Of a stretch of DNA of 64,000 bases, positions 7,284 to 16,814 are shown one piece after another (the stretch's first letter is position 1; the number at the start of each line of letters is the position of its first letter). The stretch spans positions 62,001-126,000 of IMG/VR virus record IMGVR_UViG_3300025832_000005; one strand, given 5' to 3'. The notes below the pieces were generated by a model that was not told the DNA's origin, ran no database searches, and was given only the letters and a program-made list of their open reading frames with translations. Position numbers and translations under genes: made by a program. The stretch is from a virus.

Positions 7284-7588
7284 TAATCACACTCTGGAAA
7301 TTTATATTCTACAATTTTACGAACTACTTTTACTTGTCCGTTAAGTTTGTTTGTTACATAGTGTTTTGGTTCATTTGCGCCGTATAAGAACAATGCTCTT
7401 TTCGCAAATCCAAATATTTCTCTTTTTGTGCTTGATAATACAGTTTCTCGTGGATCGTTATCTCCAATCTCATCGAGGTATCTTAATGCGTATAATGTTA
7501 TGTCGTCTACCCCCAAGGGTACTTCGACCTTTGCCATAATTTTGCGCCCGTCTCCAGTATCTTTCGATCTCATTTTTTTGCCTTTCAT
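7283..7588 (-). CDS. hypothetical protein
   Basis: 101 residues if started at the first ATG (MKGKKMRSKDTG...); an ATG five codons later has AAAGG better placed, and a third lies at IMAKVEV. The C-terminal two thirds (VDDITLYALRYLDEIGDNDPRE ... FAKRALFLYG) look helical and cytosolic. No family recognised. First gene after the promoter at 7653-7681; the roughly 58-base leader contains a GTAAGACGTC half palindrome like that in other promoters. Confidence 0.6.
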   Translation of the reverse strand: MKGKKMRSKDTGDGRKIMAKVEVPLGVDDITLYALRYLDEIGDNDPRETVLSSTKREIFGFAKRALFLYGANEPKHYVTNKLNGQVKVVRKIVEYKFPECD

Positions 7589-7652
7589 TTGCCTATAGTT
7601 AAGTTATAGTGTTTTGTGCCATGACGTCTTACCATAACCTATTACTTCACAT

Positions 7653-7681
7653 AATATACGGCAAAACGACTTATTTGTCAA
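7653..7681 (-). promoter_or_regulatory. sigma70-type promoter
   Basis: TTGACA (7676-7681), 17 bp containing AAGTCGTTTTG, then TATATT (7653-7658). The leader downstream carries GTAAGACGTCATGGCAC, which resembles the palindromes in other early promoters. Confidence 0.8.
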
Positions 7682-7700
7682 GTGTTTTCTTCAGTATTAT

Positions 7701-10253
7701 TTATAATTCAACGTATTCTAGTTTAACACTCCAGTTTACAGTGCTTGTGTCTCCACGTACTCTTATTGATAGTTGATTATTAAAGATCGCTACAGTAGCG
7801 TTCCATCCTGCGTCAATCACAGTCCAATCACTATAATTAGTATCTGGACTTGTATAAGAACTTGGAGTGTTAGCAGAAATATTATTAATTGCTTGGTATA
7901 TAATTAAGTCATGTTCAACTTGATCACCAGTTGAGTATGCGGTAGTTGCGTTCCAAGGTGTTATAAATGCTTCTGCATCTCCAGTATTACGCTGGTAGTC
8001 TATACGGCTAACTGCGCCAACAAAACTATCTGCATCATTAATATCTTGTACTACGCCTTGTATCTGCCAAGCTCGATTAGTTTGAGCTTGCCCAGCCAGT
8101 ACATAAATCTTAAAGAACCAAGTTTTGTTAGTACCAGGGCTAAGTACCAATCCATTAAACAATGCTGGTGTTGATGTTACATCAGTAGTTGTTAAGGTTG
8201 TATTTCCTACACCTGGTATAGTTAAATCAATATCATTAGCGTTTTCAGTAATCGTTACACTATTGTTGGACGATTTTAGTTTTCTGAATTGTAAATCATT
8301 TGTTACTCTTGATTTAAATATCTCTGCTCCAGTACCTAAATTACTAGCAGTTAGTGTATCACTAATAGTGATGTCACTAGTATTTTGTACAACACTAAGA
8401 GCACCACTAACATTAATTTTTCTGAATTCTTGTTCATTACTGACATTTTTTTGTTTGTATACTTCTACACCAGTACCTATGTTAACAAAAATATTACTTT
8501 GAGCATTGATATCATCAATTGTTGCTATATCTCTCCAACTATTTGTACTAGCATAATATGCTTCTACTTCATTAGTTGTGTTGTTGTAGCGTAACATACC
8601 ACTATTAGCTGGTGTTGATCGTTGAGTAGAGCTACCAACTGGTATAGTAATTGAACCTTGTCCTGGTATAATTGTGTTATCAGCTAAACCAATAGTAGGA
8701 TTGCCACCAGCGCCACTGCCATTAATAACTGTTATTTCATTATTAGTACCATTAATTGACCTTGCTATAGCAACTGCGCCATCTTTTGCTACAAATCCTG
8801 TACCAGACAATTCATTAACGTTTTTTCCAAATGCTGTAAATGTTACACTACTTTGTTGATAGTCTGACATTGTACCAAAGTTAAATGATGCTGTATCTAA
8901 ACGGGCAAATATAGTTAAGATGTCTGTTCTTACTACTAAATCATTTGTATTTGTTTGTAGTGCTAACTGTGCAGCTTCACTATTAACCAAATAAACATTA
9001 GCACCACCGCCGCTTTGTACTGAAATAGAACCACTTGCTACTGTTGGATTATCCGTAGCTGTATTTCCATCACTGGTACTTAATCCGCCTGCCAAGTAGC
9101 CAGGACTGTTGGGTGCTGTAGGATCGCTACCTAAACTCTTATCATCTTCACGTTGTACTACCTGTGTAGTATAACCAATAATTGTACCACAATAATCGTA
9201 TACTGGTATTTGATTGTCTACATTACTTTGTGGATCATCTGCTTGATCTAATAATGTCAGGAAGTCATCATCAAACAATAGTTTGAAAATGTTTTCGTAT
9301 TCAATTGGATCTGATTCTTGTTGTGACAAGTTACTTGCGCTAATTGGTACAGATCCATTTGACCCACCAAGCGAAGTTCCTGGTCTATATGTAACTGGGT
9401 AACCAGCAAGTTTGTCATATAAACCTTTCATACTTGAAGCTAACCTAGCATTACTAGCAACACTTCCGTTTTGTGGGTTATGCATAACACCAACACCACT
9501 ATTACAACTTGGGTCAGGAGTAGCAAATTGGCTTCCGCCTAAACTGTATGATCCATTAATATTATTTTCAAAGCTAATTAAGTTTTTAATACCACCAGCA
9601 ACACCTTCGATATCGTTACGTATACTATCAATTACACTTTGTCCAAGTGATCCAGCATTAATAGCATCAATATTATTAGCAATATTTCCTAGTATACCAC
9701 CATTAAACACGTTACCGTTAAAGCCGCCTGTTCCTATACAAGCACACACTTGACCAGGTACAATGCTACCAATTTGATCAATTAAATTTTTACCAGCACC
9801 AAGGAAACTGCCCATTGCTCGTTCTAACATATTTGGAATAGCGATTGGATCTACTGGTGCGCTACAAAAGTTAATCATGTTAGCAACATTTTGTGCTTCT
9901 GCCAATACACCATTAAGACGTCCAAGTATACTATCTAACTTAGTGTGATCCATAAAGTCGTTCATTGCGCCATCTAATTGTGATAACGCATCATATAGCT
10001 CGCCCTGTAATGCTGGAATACCCAGTAGCGCATTAATGTTTGCGCTCATACAAATCTGAATGTTTGGAAGTTTTATACCATTGCCGCCTAGTACACCACA
10101 TAACAGTTCACGTAATGTAAAACTATACTCTGCTTGTGCTACTGCTCGTAAGTTACTATTACCTAAAGCAGTGGTACCACTTAAATGATGTTTAGTATCA
10201 AGATAGTCATTGGCATTTTGTAAGCCATTTTTAAAATCAGTAAAGTCTGCCAT
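7701..10253 (-). CDS. large virion structural protein with fibre-like C-terminus
   Basis: 850 residues. The N-terminal 350 (MADFTDFKNGLQNANDYL..., with CVCACIG-type Cys and Gly/Asn-rich segments) match no family I can name. Further on are two fibre-type repeats, IGTGVEVYKQK...EFRKINVSG and LGTGAEIFKSR...QFRKLKSSN, as in phage tail fibres. A beta-rich end follows (WNATTAYSTGDQVEHD, a carbohydrate-binding-like motif). GGAGG lies inside the last codons of the PAAR gene, one base before which it starts, so it is tightly coupled to the spike gene. Likely a baseplate or fibre protein of the late class. Confidence 0.75.
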   Translation of the reverse strand: MADFTDFKNGLQNANDYLDTKHHLSGTTALGNSNLRAVAQAEYSFTLRELLCGVLGGNGIKLPNIQICMSANINALLGIPALQGELYDALSQLDGAMNDFMDHTKLDSILGRLNGVLAEAQNVANMINFCSAPVDPIAIPNMLERAMGSFLGAGKNLIDQIGSIVPGQVCACIGTGGFNGNVFNGGILGNIANNIDAINAGSLGQSVIDSIRNDIEGVAGGIKNLISFENNINGSYSLGGSQFATPDPSCNSGVGVMHNPQNGSVASNARLASSMKGLYDKLAGYPVTYRPGTSLGGSNGSVPISASNLSQQESDPIEYENIFKLLFDDDFLTLLDQADDPQSNVDNQIPVYDYCGTIIGYTTQVVQREDDKSLGSDPTAPNSPGYLAGGLSTSDGNTATDNPTVASGSISVQSGGGANVYLVNSEAAQLALQTNTNDLVVRTDILTIFARLDTASFNFGTMSDYQQSSVTFTAFGKNVNELSGTGFVAKDGAVAIARSINGTNNEITVINGSGAGGNPTIGLADNTIIPGQGSITIPVGSSTQRSTPANSGMLRYNNTTNEVEAYYASTNSWRDIATIDDINAQSNIFVNIGTGVEVYKQKNVSNEQEFRKINVSGALSVVQNTSDITISDTLTASNLGTGAEIFKSRVTNDLQFRKLKSSNNSVTITENANDIDLTIPGVGNTTLTTTDVTSTPALFNGLVLSPGTNKTWFFKIYVLAGQAQTNRAWQIQGVVQDINDADSFVGAVSRIDYQRNTGDAEAFITPWNATTAYSTGDQVEHDLIIYQAINNISANTPSSYTSPDTNYSDWTVIDAGWNATVAIFNNQLSIRVRGDTSTVNWSVKLEYVEL

Positions 10254-10254
10254 G

Positions 10255-10554
10255 TTACCCTCCGGCTCTTACATCGCCGCTTGCGCTTGTCGCTGATGGT
10301 CCACAGTGTTCAGGACCATAACCTGGTCGTCCGCAATAGCTGTCTGCTGATGAGGGGTCATTTAAAATGATGATAGGTTTACCGCCAGCACGAGTTCTAC
10401 CACTAGTCGCAGTAGCTTGAAGAACGCCCCCACCATGACTGTTGGGGTCGCCCTCTGTACTAATAAATTGTCCGTTTACTCTGACATTATTAACTATAGC
10501 TCTAGTTGAGGCTCCACATAGTCTCTTGTCATTATTTCTGTGTACAAAGTTCAT
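10255..10554 (-). CDS. PAAR-repeat tail spike protein
   Basis: 99 residues with the PAAR layout: VHRNNDKRLCG at the N-terminus, VNGQFISTEGDPNSHGGG in the middle and C-terminal GPEHCGPSATSASGDVRAGG. PAAR proteins cap the central spike of contractile tails and bind a metal through His/Cys residues. It is followed immediately by the large structural gene. A late octamer ends five bases before the ATG, predicting a leaderless message. No T4 gp5 is in the window. Confidence 0.85.
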   Translation of the reverse strand: MNFVHRNNDKRLCGASTRAIVNNVRVNGQFISTEGDPNSHGGGVLQATATSGRTRAGGKPIIILNDPSSADSYCGRPGYGPEHCGPSATSASGDVRAGG

Positions 10555-10559
10555 ACACG

Positions 10560-10567
10560 TATTTATT
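10560..10567 (-). promoter_or_regulatory. late promoter octamer AATAAATA
   Basis: AATAAATA five bases before the PAAR ATG, inside the last codons of the next gene. Predicts transcription from the A of the ATG. Confidence 0.7.
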
Positions 10568-10895
10568 AGATAAGCAGACTACTTTCTGCCGCTGTTGCTG
10601 TCGTAATACCAGTTGTACTCTGCATATATCCGTCAGCTAAGTTCTTTTCAGTTTTTGTAATTGCTACAACTTGCGCTTTGCCAATAAACACTGGATCATT
10701 GCTTTTTGTATCAATACTCATAATCCAAGGAATAAGCATTGCTTTACCATCTTGTGGGTTAATTGTAAGCACTGTTGGCTTTACTACATTTAATGCGTTG
10801 TCGTCTTCTGAATCAAATCTAGCAACGACTTCTTCGCCAGTGCTACATTTAACAGTCATTACATCGCCTTTTTTAAAGTTTGAAATCTTTAACAT
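10566..10895 (-). CDS. Sm-like-fold hypothetical protein
   Basis: 109 residues. The pattern LKISNFKKGDVMTVKCSTGEEVVARF, then NALNVVKPTVLTINP and MLIPWIMSID, looks like a small beta-barrel of LSm type. A conserved-looking helix YMQSTTGI lies near the end. Homologues appear in marine T4-like phages without assigned function. It overlaps the 3' end of the glutaredoxin gene by 23 bp. RNA binding is only a fold-level guess. Confidence 0.65.
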   Translation of the reverse strand: MLKISNFKKGDVMTVKCSTGEEVVARFDSEDDNALNVVKPTVLTINPQDGKAMLIPWIMSIDTKSNDPVFIGKAQVVAITKTEKNLADGYMQSTTGITTATAAESSLLI

Positions 10896-11151
10896 TTAGT
10901 TTTACTTCTCCAATAAGTTCACGTACAGTTTCGGGTTGTAATCTTACTAACGCCATACCGCCGCCTTCTACTAATAATTTGCCATCATGATAAATTTGTG
11001 GCATTGTTCTGTGACCTTCTGTAATTAGAAACTCACGTGCTTCTGGAACAGACTCGACATTGATCTCCTCAAACTCGAATCCGTTCTTTTTTAAATAATC
11101 CTTAGCCATGTCACAGTAACCGCATAAGTTTTTGCTGTATACTGTAATCAT
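10873..11151 (-). CDS. nrdC: glutaredoxin
   Basis: 92 residues. Redox motif CGYC near residue 10 (YSKNLCGYCDMAKDYL), TMPQIYHDG with the cis-Pro, and GGGMALV near the C-terminal helix: the thioredoxin fold of phage glutaredoxins. It supplies electrons to the ribonucleotide reductase. The ATG overlaps the nrdB stop by four bases, so it is the third gene of nrdA-nrdB-nrdC. The C-terminal extension (LIGEVKLNVKDFKL) runs into the next gene. Confidence 0.9.
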   Translation of the reverse strand: MITVYSKNLCGYCDMAKDYLKKNGFEFEEINVESVPEAREFLITEGHRTMPQIYHDGKLLVEGGGMALVRLQPETVRELIGEVKLNVKDFKL

Positions 11152-12275
11152 AAACTAAATCCTTTAAATGTATCTTGGGTAACATCTTGCTTTGTGCCAC
11201 CGTTAATATAACTTGTAATCTCTGTTTCCTGTGGTGCTACTTGTACATCTCCACCAGCGATCCATTTCTTTGTCCAAGGCAATGGGTTACTAGCTTGATT
11301 GTAAATTTTAGGAAGACCAGCATTGCCCATACGCTTCATGGCAATGTGTTCAATGTACTGACTTAGTAGCTCTTTGTTTAAGCCAAGCATACTACCGTCT
11401 TTAAACAAATAGTCCGCCCAGGCTTTTTCCTGATCTACAGCATCAGTAAACATCTTGATACATTCTTCTTCTGTTTCTCGAGCAATCTGTTCAAACACTG
11501 GATCGTCTTTCTTGAGTGTTTTAAGTAATAGCTGTGTTGATCCTAAATGTAGGTTCTCATCACGAGCAATAAACTTAATAATCTTAGCATTGCCTTCCAT
11601 CTTTTTAAGTTCAGCAAATGCCCAACTACATGCGAATGAAACGTAGAAGCGAACACCTTCAAGAATGTTAACACTCATTAGTGCTAACCATAGTTTCTTT
11701 TTAAGTTCATACAGATCAACTACAACTTTTTTGCCATTAACTGTGTGTACGCCTTCACCTAGTAGATTGTAGTAACTAGCGCCTTCAATTAGATCGTCAT
11801 AGTACTTGGAGATATCTCCAGCACATTCAATGATCTCTGGAATATCCATAAGTTGATCAAAGATAACGCTTGGGTCATTATACACATTACGAATAATATG
11901 TGTGTAACTACGACTGTGGATTGTTTCACTAAATGTCCAGGTAATAATCCAGTTCTCTAGTTCTGGTAAACTTACAATGCTACCAAACGATTCCACTGGT
12001 CCACGCCCTTGTACACTATCCAACAAGATCTGTCTTTTAAGATTACTTGTAAAGATATGTTGCTCATGGTCCGTCAACTGTTTAAAGTCTTTCCCATCAC
12101 GATATGTATCAACTTCTTCTGGACGCCAGAAGAATCCTAGTTGTTTGTCTGTAAACTTATCAAAGCTAGGATACTTCATTGTATCGTAACGTTGAATTGT
12201 TACTCCTCCTGATGGATCAAGGAATGCCAAGTTATTTGTTTGGCTACCTTTGTTAGTTACGTCAAAAACACTCAT
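11148..12275 (-). CDS. nrdB: ribonucleotide reductase class I beta subunit
   Basis: 375 residues. Carries the diiron/tyrosyl-radical motifs of class Ia NrdB: FSETIHSRSYTHIIRN (Glu and His ligands and the radical Tyr), EGVRFYVSFACSW and RDENLHLGSTQ (Glu/His ligands). With NrdA it makes dNDPs for phage DNA synthesis. The C-terminus TFKGFSL is a plausible NrdA-docking tail. It starts 13 bases after nrdA ends. Confidence 0.97.
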   Translation of the reverse strand: MSVFDVTNKGSQTNNLAFLDPSGGVTIQRYDTMKYPSFDKFTDKQLGFFWRPEEVDTYRDGKDFKQLTDHEQHIFTSNLKRQILLDSVQGRGPVESFGSIVSLPELENWIITWTFSETIHSRSYTHIIRNVYNDPSVIFDQLMDIPEIIECAGDISKYYDDLIEGASYYNLLGEGVHTVNGKKVVVDLYELKKKLWLALMSVNILEGVRFYVSFACSWAFAELKKMEGNAKIIKFIARDENLHLGSTQLLLKTLKKDDPVFEQIARETEEECIKMFTDAVDQEKAWADYLFKDGSMLGLNKELLSQYIEHIAMKRMGNAGLPKIYNQASNPLPWTKKWIAGGDVQVAPQETEITSYINGGTKQDVTQDTFKGFSL

Positions 12276-12288
12276 TCAATCTCTCTCT

Positions 12289-14589
12289 TTATATTACACA
12301 GCTTTCGCATTCATCGTCTTCAATTGTTATATTATCTTCCACTATACTTGATTGTTCCAGTTTGTCAATATCTATTTCGCCGGCTCCGTCATATGTGTTA
12401 AAATAATACAACTGCTTGCCGCCATATTTGTAGAACATCATTAGATGTTGTAGCATACTACTCATTGGAATCTTCTCATCTGGGAAGTGCTGTGGATTAT
12501 AACTTGTGTTTACACTAATACCTTGATCGATATATTTTTGTAACACTGCCATAATCTGTAAGTATCCTTCTGGTGATGTCTGATCCCATAGTAGTTCATA
12601 CTTGTTTTTGAGATGATGGATACCAGGCACAACTTGCTTTAGTACACCATGTTTTGATTGTTTAATACTTACTAAACTACGTGGTGGTTCAATACCGTTT
12701 GTCGCATTACTAATTTGTGCTGACGTTTCAGCAGGCATAAGAGCCATTAGTGTTGAGTTACGGATACCTGTTTTAGCTAATTGTACTCTTAGTTCTTTCC
12801 ATGGCATACGTTCTTTGTGTGCTACTAGTTCATCAACATCTTTCTTATATGTGTCAATAGGTAGGATACCATCACTATATTTTGTTTGGTCATTCCACAA
12901 ACATGCGCCTTGCTCTTGTGCTAGGTCTGCGCTTGCTTTAATTAAACTGTAACTCCATGCTTCAGCATACTCATCAATCATTTCTAGATTAGGCTCACTG
13001 TATGTCATATTGTTTCGTGCCATCCAGTATGCCAAGTTAATAATACCTACACCTAATGGTCGTCTACCCATGGTTGCCATTTCTGCCGCAATTACTGGAT
13101 AGTTCTGATAACTGAGTAGAGCATCAAGCCCACGTACTGCTAGTTTACCAATACGGATAAAGTCACTTGGCTTACGTACATTGCCCCAATTAACAGCACT
13201 TAGTGTACATAAGGCAATCTCACCATCTGGATCATTAAAGTCATTAAGTGGTTTTGTAGGTAAATTAATCTCACAACACAAGTTACTTTGTTTAATAGGT
13301 GCCATATCTGCTTTGAACGAACCATGCTCGTTAGAATGGTCAACATTTTGTAAGTAAATGCGTCCAGTATCTTTGCGTTCTCCCATAAAGTGACTAAACA
13401 ACTCAAGTGCTGGTATTGTCTTCTTACGTAGTCTTGTATTACGCTCTGCTGTTTCATATAAACGTTTAAACTCGTCTTGGTCAGCAAAGAATGCTTCGTA
13501 TAGTCCTGGTACATCACTAGGTGAGAATAAGGTAATGTCTCCGCCAGTAATTAAACGCTCATACATTAGTTTGTTAAACTGTACACCGTAGTCCATTTGA
13601 CGTACACGATTATCTTCAATACCTTTGTTGTTTTTAAGTACTAGTAGATCTTCTGCTTCGAGATGCCAAATCGGGTAATATAATGTTGCTGCTCCGTTTC
13701 GCACGCCGCCTTGGCTACATGATCTGGTAGCAGACTGGAACATTTTAAAGAAAGGAACGACCCCGGTATGATATGCGTCACCTCGACGTATGGGGGAGCC
13801 GAGAGCCCGTATACTTCCTGCTCCAATACCAATTCCTGCTTTTTGTGATACGTATTTGACAATACTACTAGTAGTTGCGTTAATGCTATCGAGACTATCG
13901 CCAGTTTCAATAAGAACGCACGAACTAAATTGTCTCTGCGGAGTACGCACGCCTGCCATAACAGGAGTAGGTAAACTGATATCGAAAGTACTAATGGCAT
14001 CGTAATAATCCTTAACCCATTTTAATCTTGTTTCTTTGTCATAACTACCAAATAATGTCGCTGCAATTAGCATATATGCCATTTGTGGTGTTTCTAGTTT
14101 TTCACCTGTAACACGGTTTTGTACAAGATACTTGCCACGCCATTGTTCCATAGCGGCATATGTAAAGTCTTGATCACGGTCGTGTTTAATATAATCATTA
14201 AGTTCGTCCCATTCTGAAGCAGTATATTCAGTGAGCAACGCTGGGTCATACCATCCTTCATCTACATTACGAGTAATTAGTTTTAAGATATGCCAAGGTT
14301 CAAAGCTATCGTATACTTGTTTGCGCAAATGATACACAATAAGGCGCCCTGCTACCCATTGATAGTTTGGGGCATCTTCTTCAATTAACTCTGAAGCACT
14401 TTTAATAAGTGTTTCTTGGATGTCATCAGTTGTAATACCATTATAAAAATGTAAGTTACTCTTCATCTCAACTTGACTAGGACTAACTCCATTAATACCT
14501 TCACAGGCATAAAAAGCTACTTTATGTAGCTTTTCGAGGTCAATTGCCTCTTTACTTCCATCTCTTTTTGTTACTTGAATATTGCTCAT
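12289..14589 (-). CDS. nrdA: ribonucleotide reductase class I alpha subunit
   Basis: 766 residues from MSNIQVTKRDGS; AAGGA lies ten bases before this ATG, and a nine-codon upstream extension is rejected. ATP-cone at the N-terminus, then the barrel with QFSSCVLIETGDS, the active-site NLCCEINLPT, the YYFNTY-type radical-transfer tyrosines near the C-terminus, and the redox pair CESC at the very end. Head of nrdA-nrdB-nrdC. A short CCGAA/TTCGG hairpin lies just upstream. No TTGACA promoter is visible directly before it. Confidence 0.97.
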   Translation of the reverse strand: MSNIQVTKRDGSKEAIDLEKLHKVAFYACEGINGVSPSQVEMKSNLHFYNGITTDDIQETLIKSASELIEEDAPNYQWVAGRLIVYHLRKQVYDSFEPWHILKLITRNVDEGWYDPALLTEYTASEWDELNDYIKHDRDQDFTYAAMEQWRGKYLVQNRVTGEKLETPQMAYMLIAATLFGSYDKETRLKWVKDYYDAISTFDISLPTPVMAGVRTPQRQFSSCVLIETGDSLDSINATTSSIVKYVSQKAGIGIGAGSIRALGSPIRRGDAYHTGVVPFFKMFQSATRSCSQGGVRNGAATLYYPIWHLEAEDLLVLKNNKGIEDNRVRQMDYGVQFNKLMYERLITGGDITLFSPSDVPGLYEAFFADQDEFKRLYETAERNTRLRKKTIPALELFSHFMGERKDTGRIYLQNVDHSNEHGSFKADMAPIKQSNLCCEINLPTKPLNDFNDPDGEIALCTLSAVNWGNVRKPSDFIRIGKLAVRGLDALLSYQNYPVIAAEMATMGRRPLGVGIINLAYWMARNNMTYSEPNLEMIDEYAEAWSYSLIKASADLAQEQGACLWNDQTKYSDGILPIDTYKKDVDELVAHKERMPWKELRVQLAKTGIRNSTLMALMPAETSAQISNATNGIEPPRSLVSIKQSKHGVLKQVVPGIHHLKNKYELLWDQTSPEGYLQIMAVLQKYIDQGISVNTSYNPQHFPDEKIPMSSMLQHLMMFYKYGGKQLYYFNTYDGAGEIDIDKLEQSSIVEDNITIEDDECESCVI

Positions 14590-14652
14590 ACTGTTTTCGT
14601 CCTTATAGTATATCATGTTAGTGCCGAATCATCGTAGTTCGGGGTATATTTG

Positions 14653-15105
14653 TTATTTTATTATGTTTTTTATTTTAGTTCTGTAGGAAACAGAACATAT
14701 ATCTTCAGTGGGTAATGTACTTATACTACCGTGATCAAAGTTAAGCAGGTGTTTATTATCGATCAGCGCACATAGACGCTGAAAACTTTTACCAATACAT
14801 GTTACATACAGTAGCTCATTTTGTATGTTTGGATTGGCATAATAGATAGTATATGCCATTCCTAATGCGACACTATTTTGACAAAAGTTTCCTTGATGTA
14901 ACATTTCCCAAGGTGTTGGCCACTGTTCTGGGTTAACAGGATCAATAGATATGTTAACCAATGGAGCACTTTGCCACCACTGTACTACAGTCTTACTTAC
15001 ATCAAGTGTATTTGTTTGATCCAAGCCATTACGGAAGTCACGCCACATACTTAAACGCTTGCTAGGTGACTCATACCAGGCTTGATTATTTAATTGCTGT
15101 TCCAA
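14653..15105 (-). CDS. conserved phage hypothetical protein
   Basis: 150 residues, aromatic-rich (AWYESPSKRLSMWRDFRNGL, WPTPWEMLHQGNFCQNSVALGM). The pattern is shared with a small protein family of marine T4-like phages. The apparent start is TTG at 15105, overlapping the fibre gene by 16 bases; the next in-frame ATG (at MWRDF) would remove the conserved-looking start. No membrane segment. Function unknown; lies between a late fibre gene and the RNR operon. Confidence 0.6.
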   Translation of the reverse strand: MEQQLNNQAWYESPSKRLSMWRDFRNGLDQTNTLDVSKTVVQWWQSAPLVNISIDPVNPEQWPTPWEMLHQGNFCQNSVALGMAYTIYYANPNIQNELLYVTCIGKSFQRLCALIDNKHLLNFDHGSISTLPTEDICSVSYRTKIKNIIK

Positions 15106-15749
15106 AGTTGATATGTATATTTAAATTTCGTTATAGTATTAGCGCCATCAGTGTACATTAAACGTAGTGTGTTTGCTACGCTAATATCTGCACTAAAGGT
15201 CACATCTACTGTTGCGGTTTCGGTATAATTATCATCAATTGCGCTTGTTGAAGCACTAATGTCTGTTGCCATTCTGATTTGGCCAACACGTACACCATTA
15301 GTACTTTCTAATGTATAATCAATGATAGCGATATTGTATAGTGTGGTATCAATACTAAAGCCAGTTACTACATTATTTCCATTTGCAGCTAGAGAAAGGC
15401 TGTTTGGAATCGTTGCGTAACGTTCCATGCTAATCTCACCATTAAAGTTGGCAGTAATAGCACCAGTTGGAGCAGTAGCAAACGTTAGTGTAGTTCCAAC
15501 AATACTATAATCAGCAGGATTAACTTGTGAACCGTCATCAAATACTCCTACTACGCCGTTTGTAGTTAATGTACTTGGTACAACAAATGCTGTGATTACG
15601 CCATTACCTGTGCCTACACTAATAGTAGTGTTTCCGATAAACAACCTTTGATTGTCTGTTGCGTATCCTACTTCACCTGGATCAAGCAAGGGCAAATCTG
15701 CGAAGTTGCCTTGCCTTACTTTAATTTTACTAATACGTGTGTCTGCCAT
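15090..15749 (-). CDS. tail fibre-like protein with Mtd_N-type N-terminus
   Basis: 219 residues. The start RISKIKVRQGNFADLPLLDPGEVGYATDNQRLFIGN is the tail-knob pattern of Mtd_N / phage fibre N-termini (a 'GE(V/I)GYATD.QRLFIGN' turn). The rest is Thr/Asn-rich beta sequence. It has a late octamer and GAGG before the ATG, fitting a structural, receptor-interacting or adaptor protein. Confidence 0.75.
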   Translation of the reverse strand: MADTRISKIKVRQGNFADLPLLDPGEVGYATDNQRLFIGNTTISVGTGNGVITAFVVPSTLTTNGVVGVFDDGSQVNPADYSIVGTTLTFATAPTGAITANFNGEISMERYATIPNSLSLAANGNNVVTGFSIDTTLYNIAIIDYTLESTNGVRVGQIRMATDISASTSAIDDNYTETATVDVTFSADISVANTLRLMYTDGANTITKFKYTYQLWNSN

Positions 15750-15769
15750 TGATCTGTTCCTCTATAATG

Positions 15770-15777
15770 TATTTATG
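15770..15777 (-). promoter_or_regulatory. late promoter octamer CATAAATA
   Basis: CATAAATA on the minus strand 20 bases before the fibre gene at 15090-15749; here the leader has a ribosome-binding site (GAGG). It overlaps the end of the upstream exonuclease gene. Confidence 0.6.
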
Positions 15778-16438
15778 ACAGGTTATAAAACTCTGCTACC
15801 TTGCCGGCCCACTTTTCTTCCCAAACTTTGAACTCTTCTGGGCCTACTTCAAATAACTGCCAGTCTAAATCTCGACTACACATAAAGATAGCGGCATGCT
15901 CAATCTTTGTTTCAAATATTTCGTTGTGGGCCATCGCATAAGCGGCGGCTTGCATAAAGTAGTCGTCAATCCACTCACGCTTTTTGGGTTTATTGGTTTG
16001 TTTAAAATCCATAATACAAGGCTTCCCCTTGTACATGCCAACTAAGTCAGTAGTACCAGCATACAATCCTGGATAACACAAGTTTACTTCACTACCCCAA
16101 ACTTCGTCAATGTCAGCTTCTACGTTTTTTATAACGGTCTCTGCCATCATCTTGGCTTGTAGCATAGTTTTACCTGTATACTCTTGGTTAAGGCTCCATG
16201 CTTCCAGCATTTCGTGCATTATTGAACCTACGCCAGCGGCTTCAGTTACAATTTGTTGTGCTTTCTTTTCACCTACACGCTTTTTCCAAGCATTGAGGTG
16301 TGTCATATCCTTTGTTTTACTCAGGATAGTAGTAACACTGGGCACAGGATCGCCATACGGATTTTCGTATAAACGTTTGCCGTTTACGCTTTTGCGTTTA
16401 AATTCTTGATACGGGTAGGGTGTGGTAATTTTTAACAT
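15773..16438 (-). CDS. PD-(D/E)XK exonuclease
   Basis: 221 residues of the PD-(D/E)XK nuclease superfamily (RecB/Cas4-like exonucleases of marine phages). Visible motifs: GSIMHEML (active-site His helix), LYAGTTDLVGMYKGKPCIMDFKQT (the D...DxK core) and the QAAAYAMAHNE helix. Likely degrades or processes DNA in recombination or host-genome breakdown. A sigma70-type promoter places +1 exactly at the A of its ATG, so an early leaderless mRNA is predicted. The first codons MLKITTPYPYQEFKR follow directly. Confidence 0.85.
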   Translation of the reverse strand: MLKITTPYPYQEFKRKSVNGKRLYENPYGDPVPSVTTILSKTKDMTHLNAWKKRVGEKKAQQIVTEAAGVGSIMHEMLEAWSLNQEYTGKTMLQAKMMAETVIKNVEADIDEVWGSEVNLCYPGLYAGTTDLVGMYKGKPCIMDFKQTNKPKKREWIDDYFMQAAAYAMAHNEIFETKIEHAAIFMCSRDLDWQLFEVGPEEFKVWEEKWAGKVAEFYNLS

Positions 16439-16444
16439 ATAGTG

Positions 16445-16473
16445 ACTATAGCACTAATGAACTACAATGTCAA
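16445..16473 (-). promoter_or_regulatory. sigma70-type promoter giving a leaderless start
   Basis: TTGACA (16468-16473), 17 bp, TATAGT (16445-16450), then CACTAT and ATG. With the usual spacing +1 is the A of the ATG at 16438. Confidence 0.8.
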
Positions 16474-16814
16474 TAGTTGATTACCCATTTAAATGTAGTA
16501 TTTGTAGTAGTATTTGTCTGACGTTGTATTGTATAACCCAAGTTCTCAAAATAACTAATAACTTGTTTCATTTGGTCAACTTTAGCAACATCAGCAATGT
16601 CAGTTCCTTGCCATACATTAAAATATGCTTTGGCATCAGCGGTTGCTGTTGGGTTACTCTCTGTCATTGTAGTTCCATCATCTACTATTGTTTGGTAAGC
16701 GCCAGCACTAGCATCAACTATAACTTGACGCATCAATGCTGATGTTTCATCAAAGATTGTTAAATCATTTCTTGCTGTTGTTCTTGCTTGCTGTGCGCTT
16801 ACTTGATAACTCAT
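16470..16814 (-). CDS. hypothetical late protein
   Basis: 114 residues, N-terminal helices (VSAQQARTTARNDLTIFDETSALMRQVI) and a C-terminal domain ending YTIQRQTNTTTNTTFKWVINY. No signal or membrane segment. It overlaps the upstream gene as ATGA and is the last gene of a long late operon (16470-17976). The composition resembles small virion proteins of marine T4-like phages, but I know no function. Its 3' end overlaps the -35 box of the exonuclease promoter. Confidence 0.65.
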   Translation of the reverse strand: MSYQVSAQQARTTARNDLTIFDETSALMRQVIVDASAGAYQTIVDDGTTMTESNPTATADAKAYFNVWQGTDIADVAKVDQMKQVISYFENLGYTIQRQTNTTTNTTFKWVINY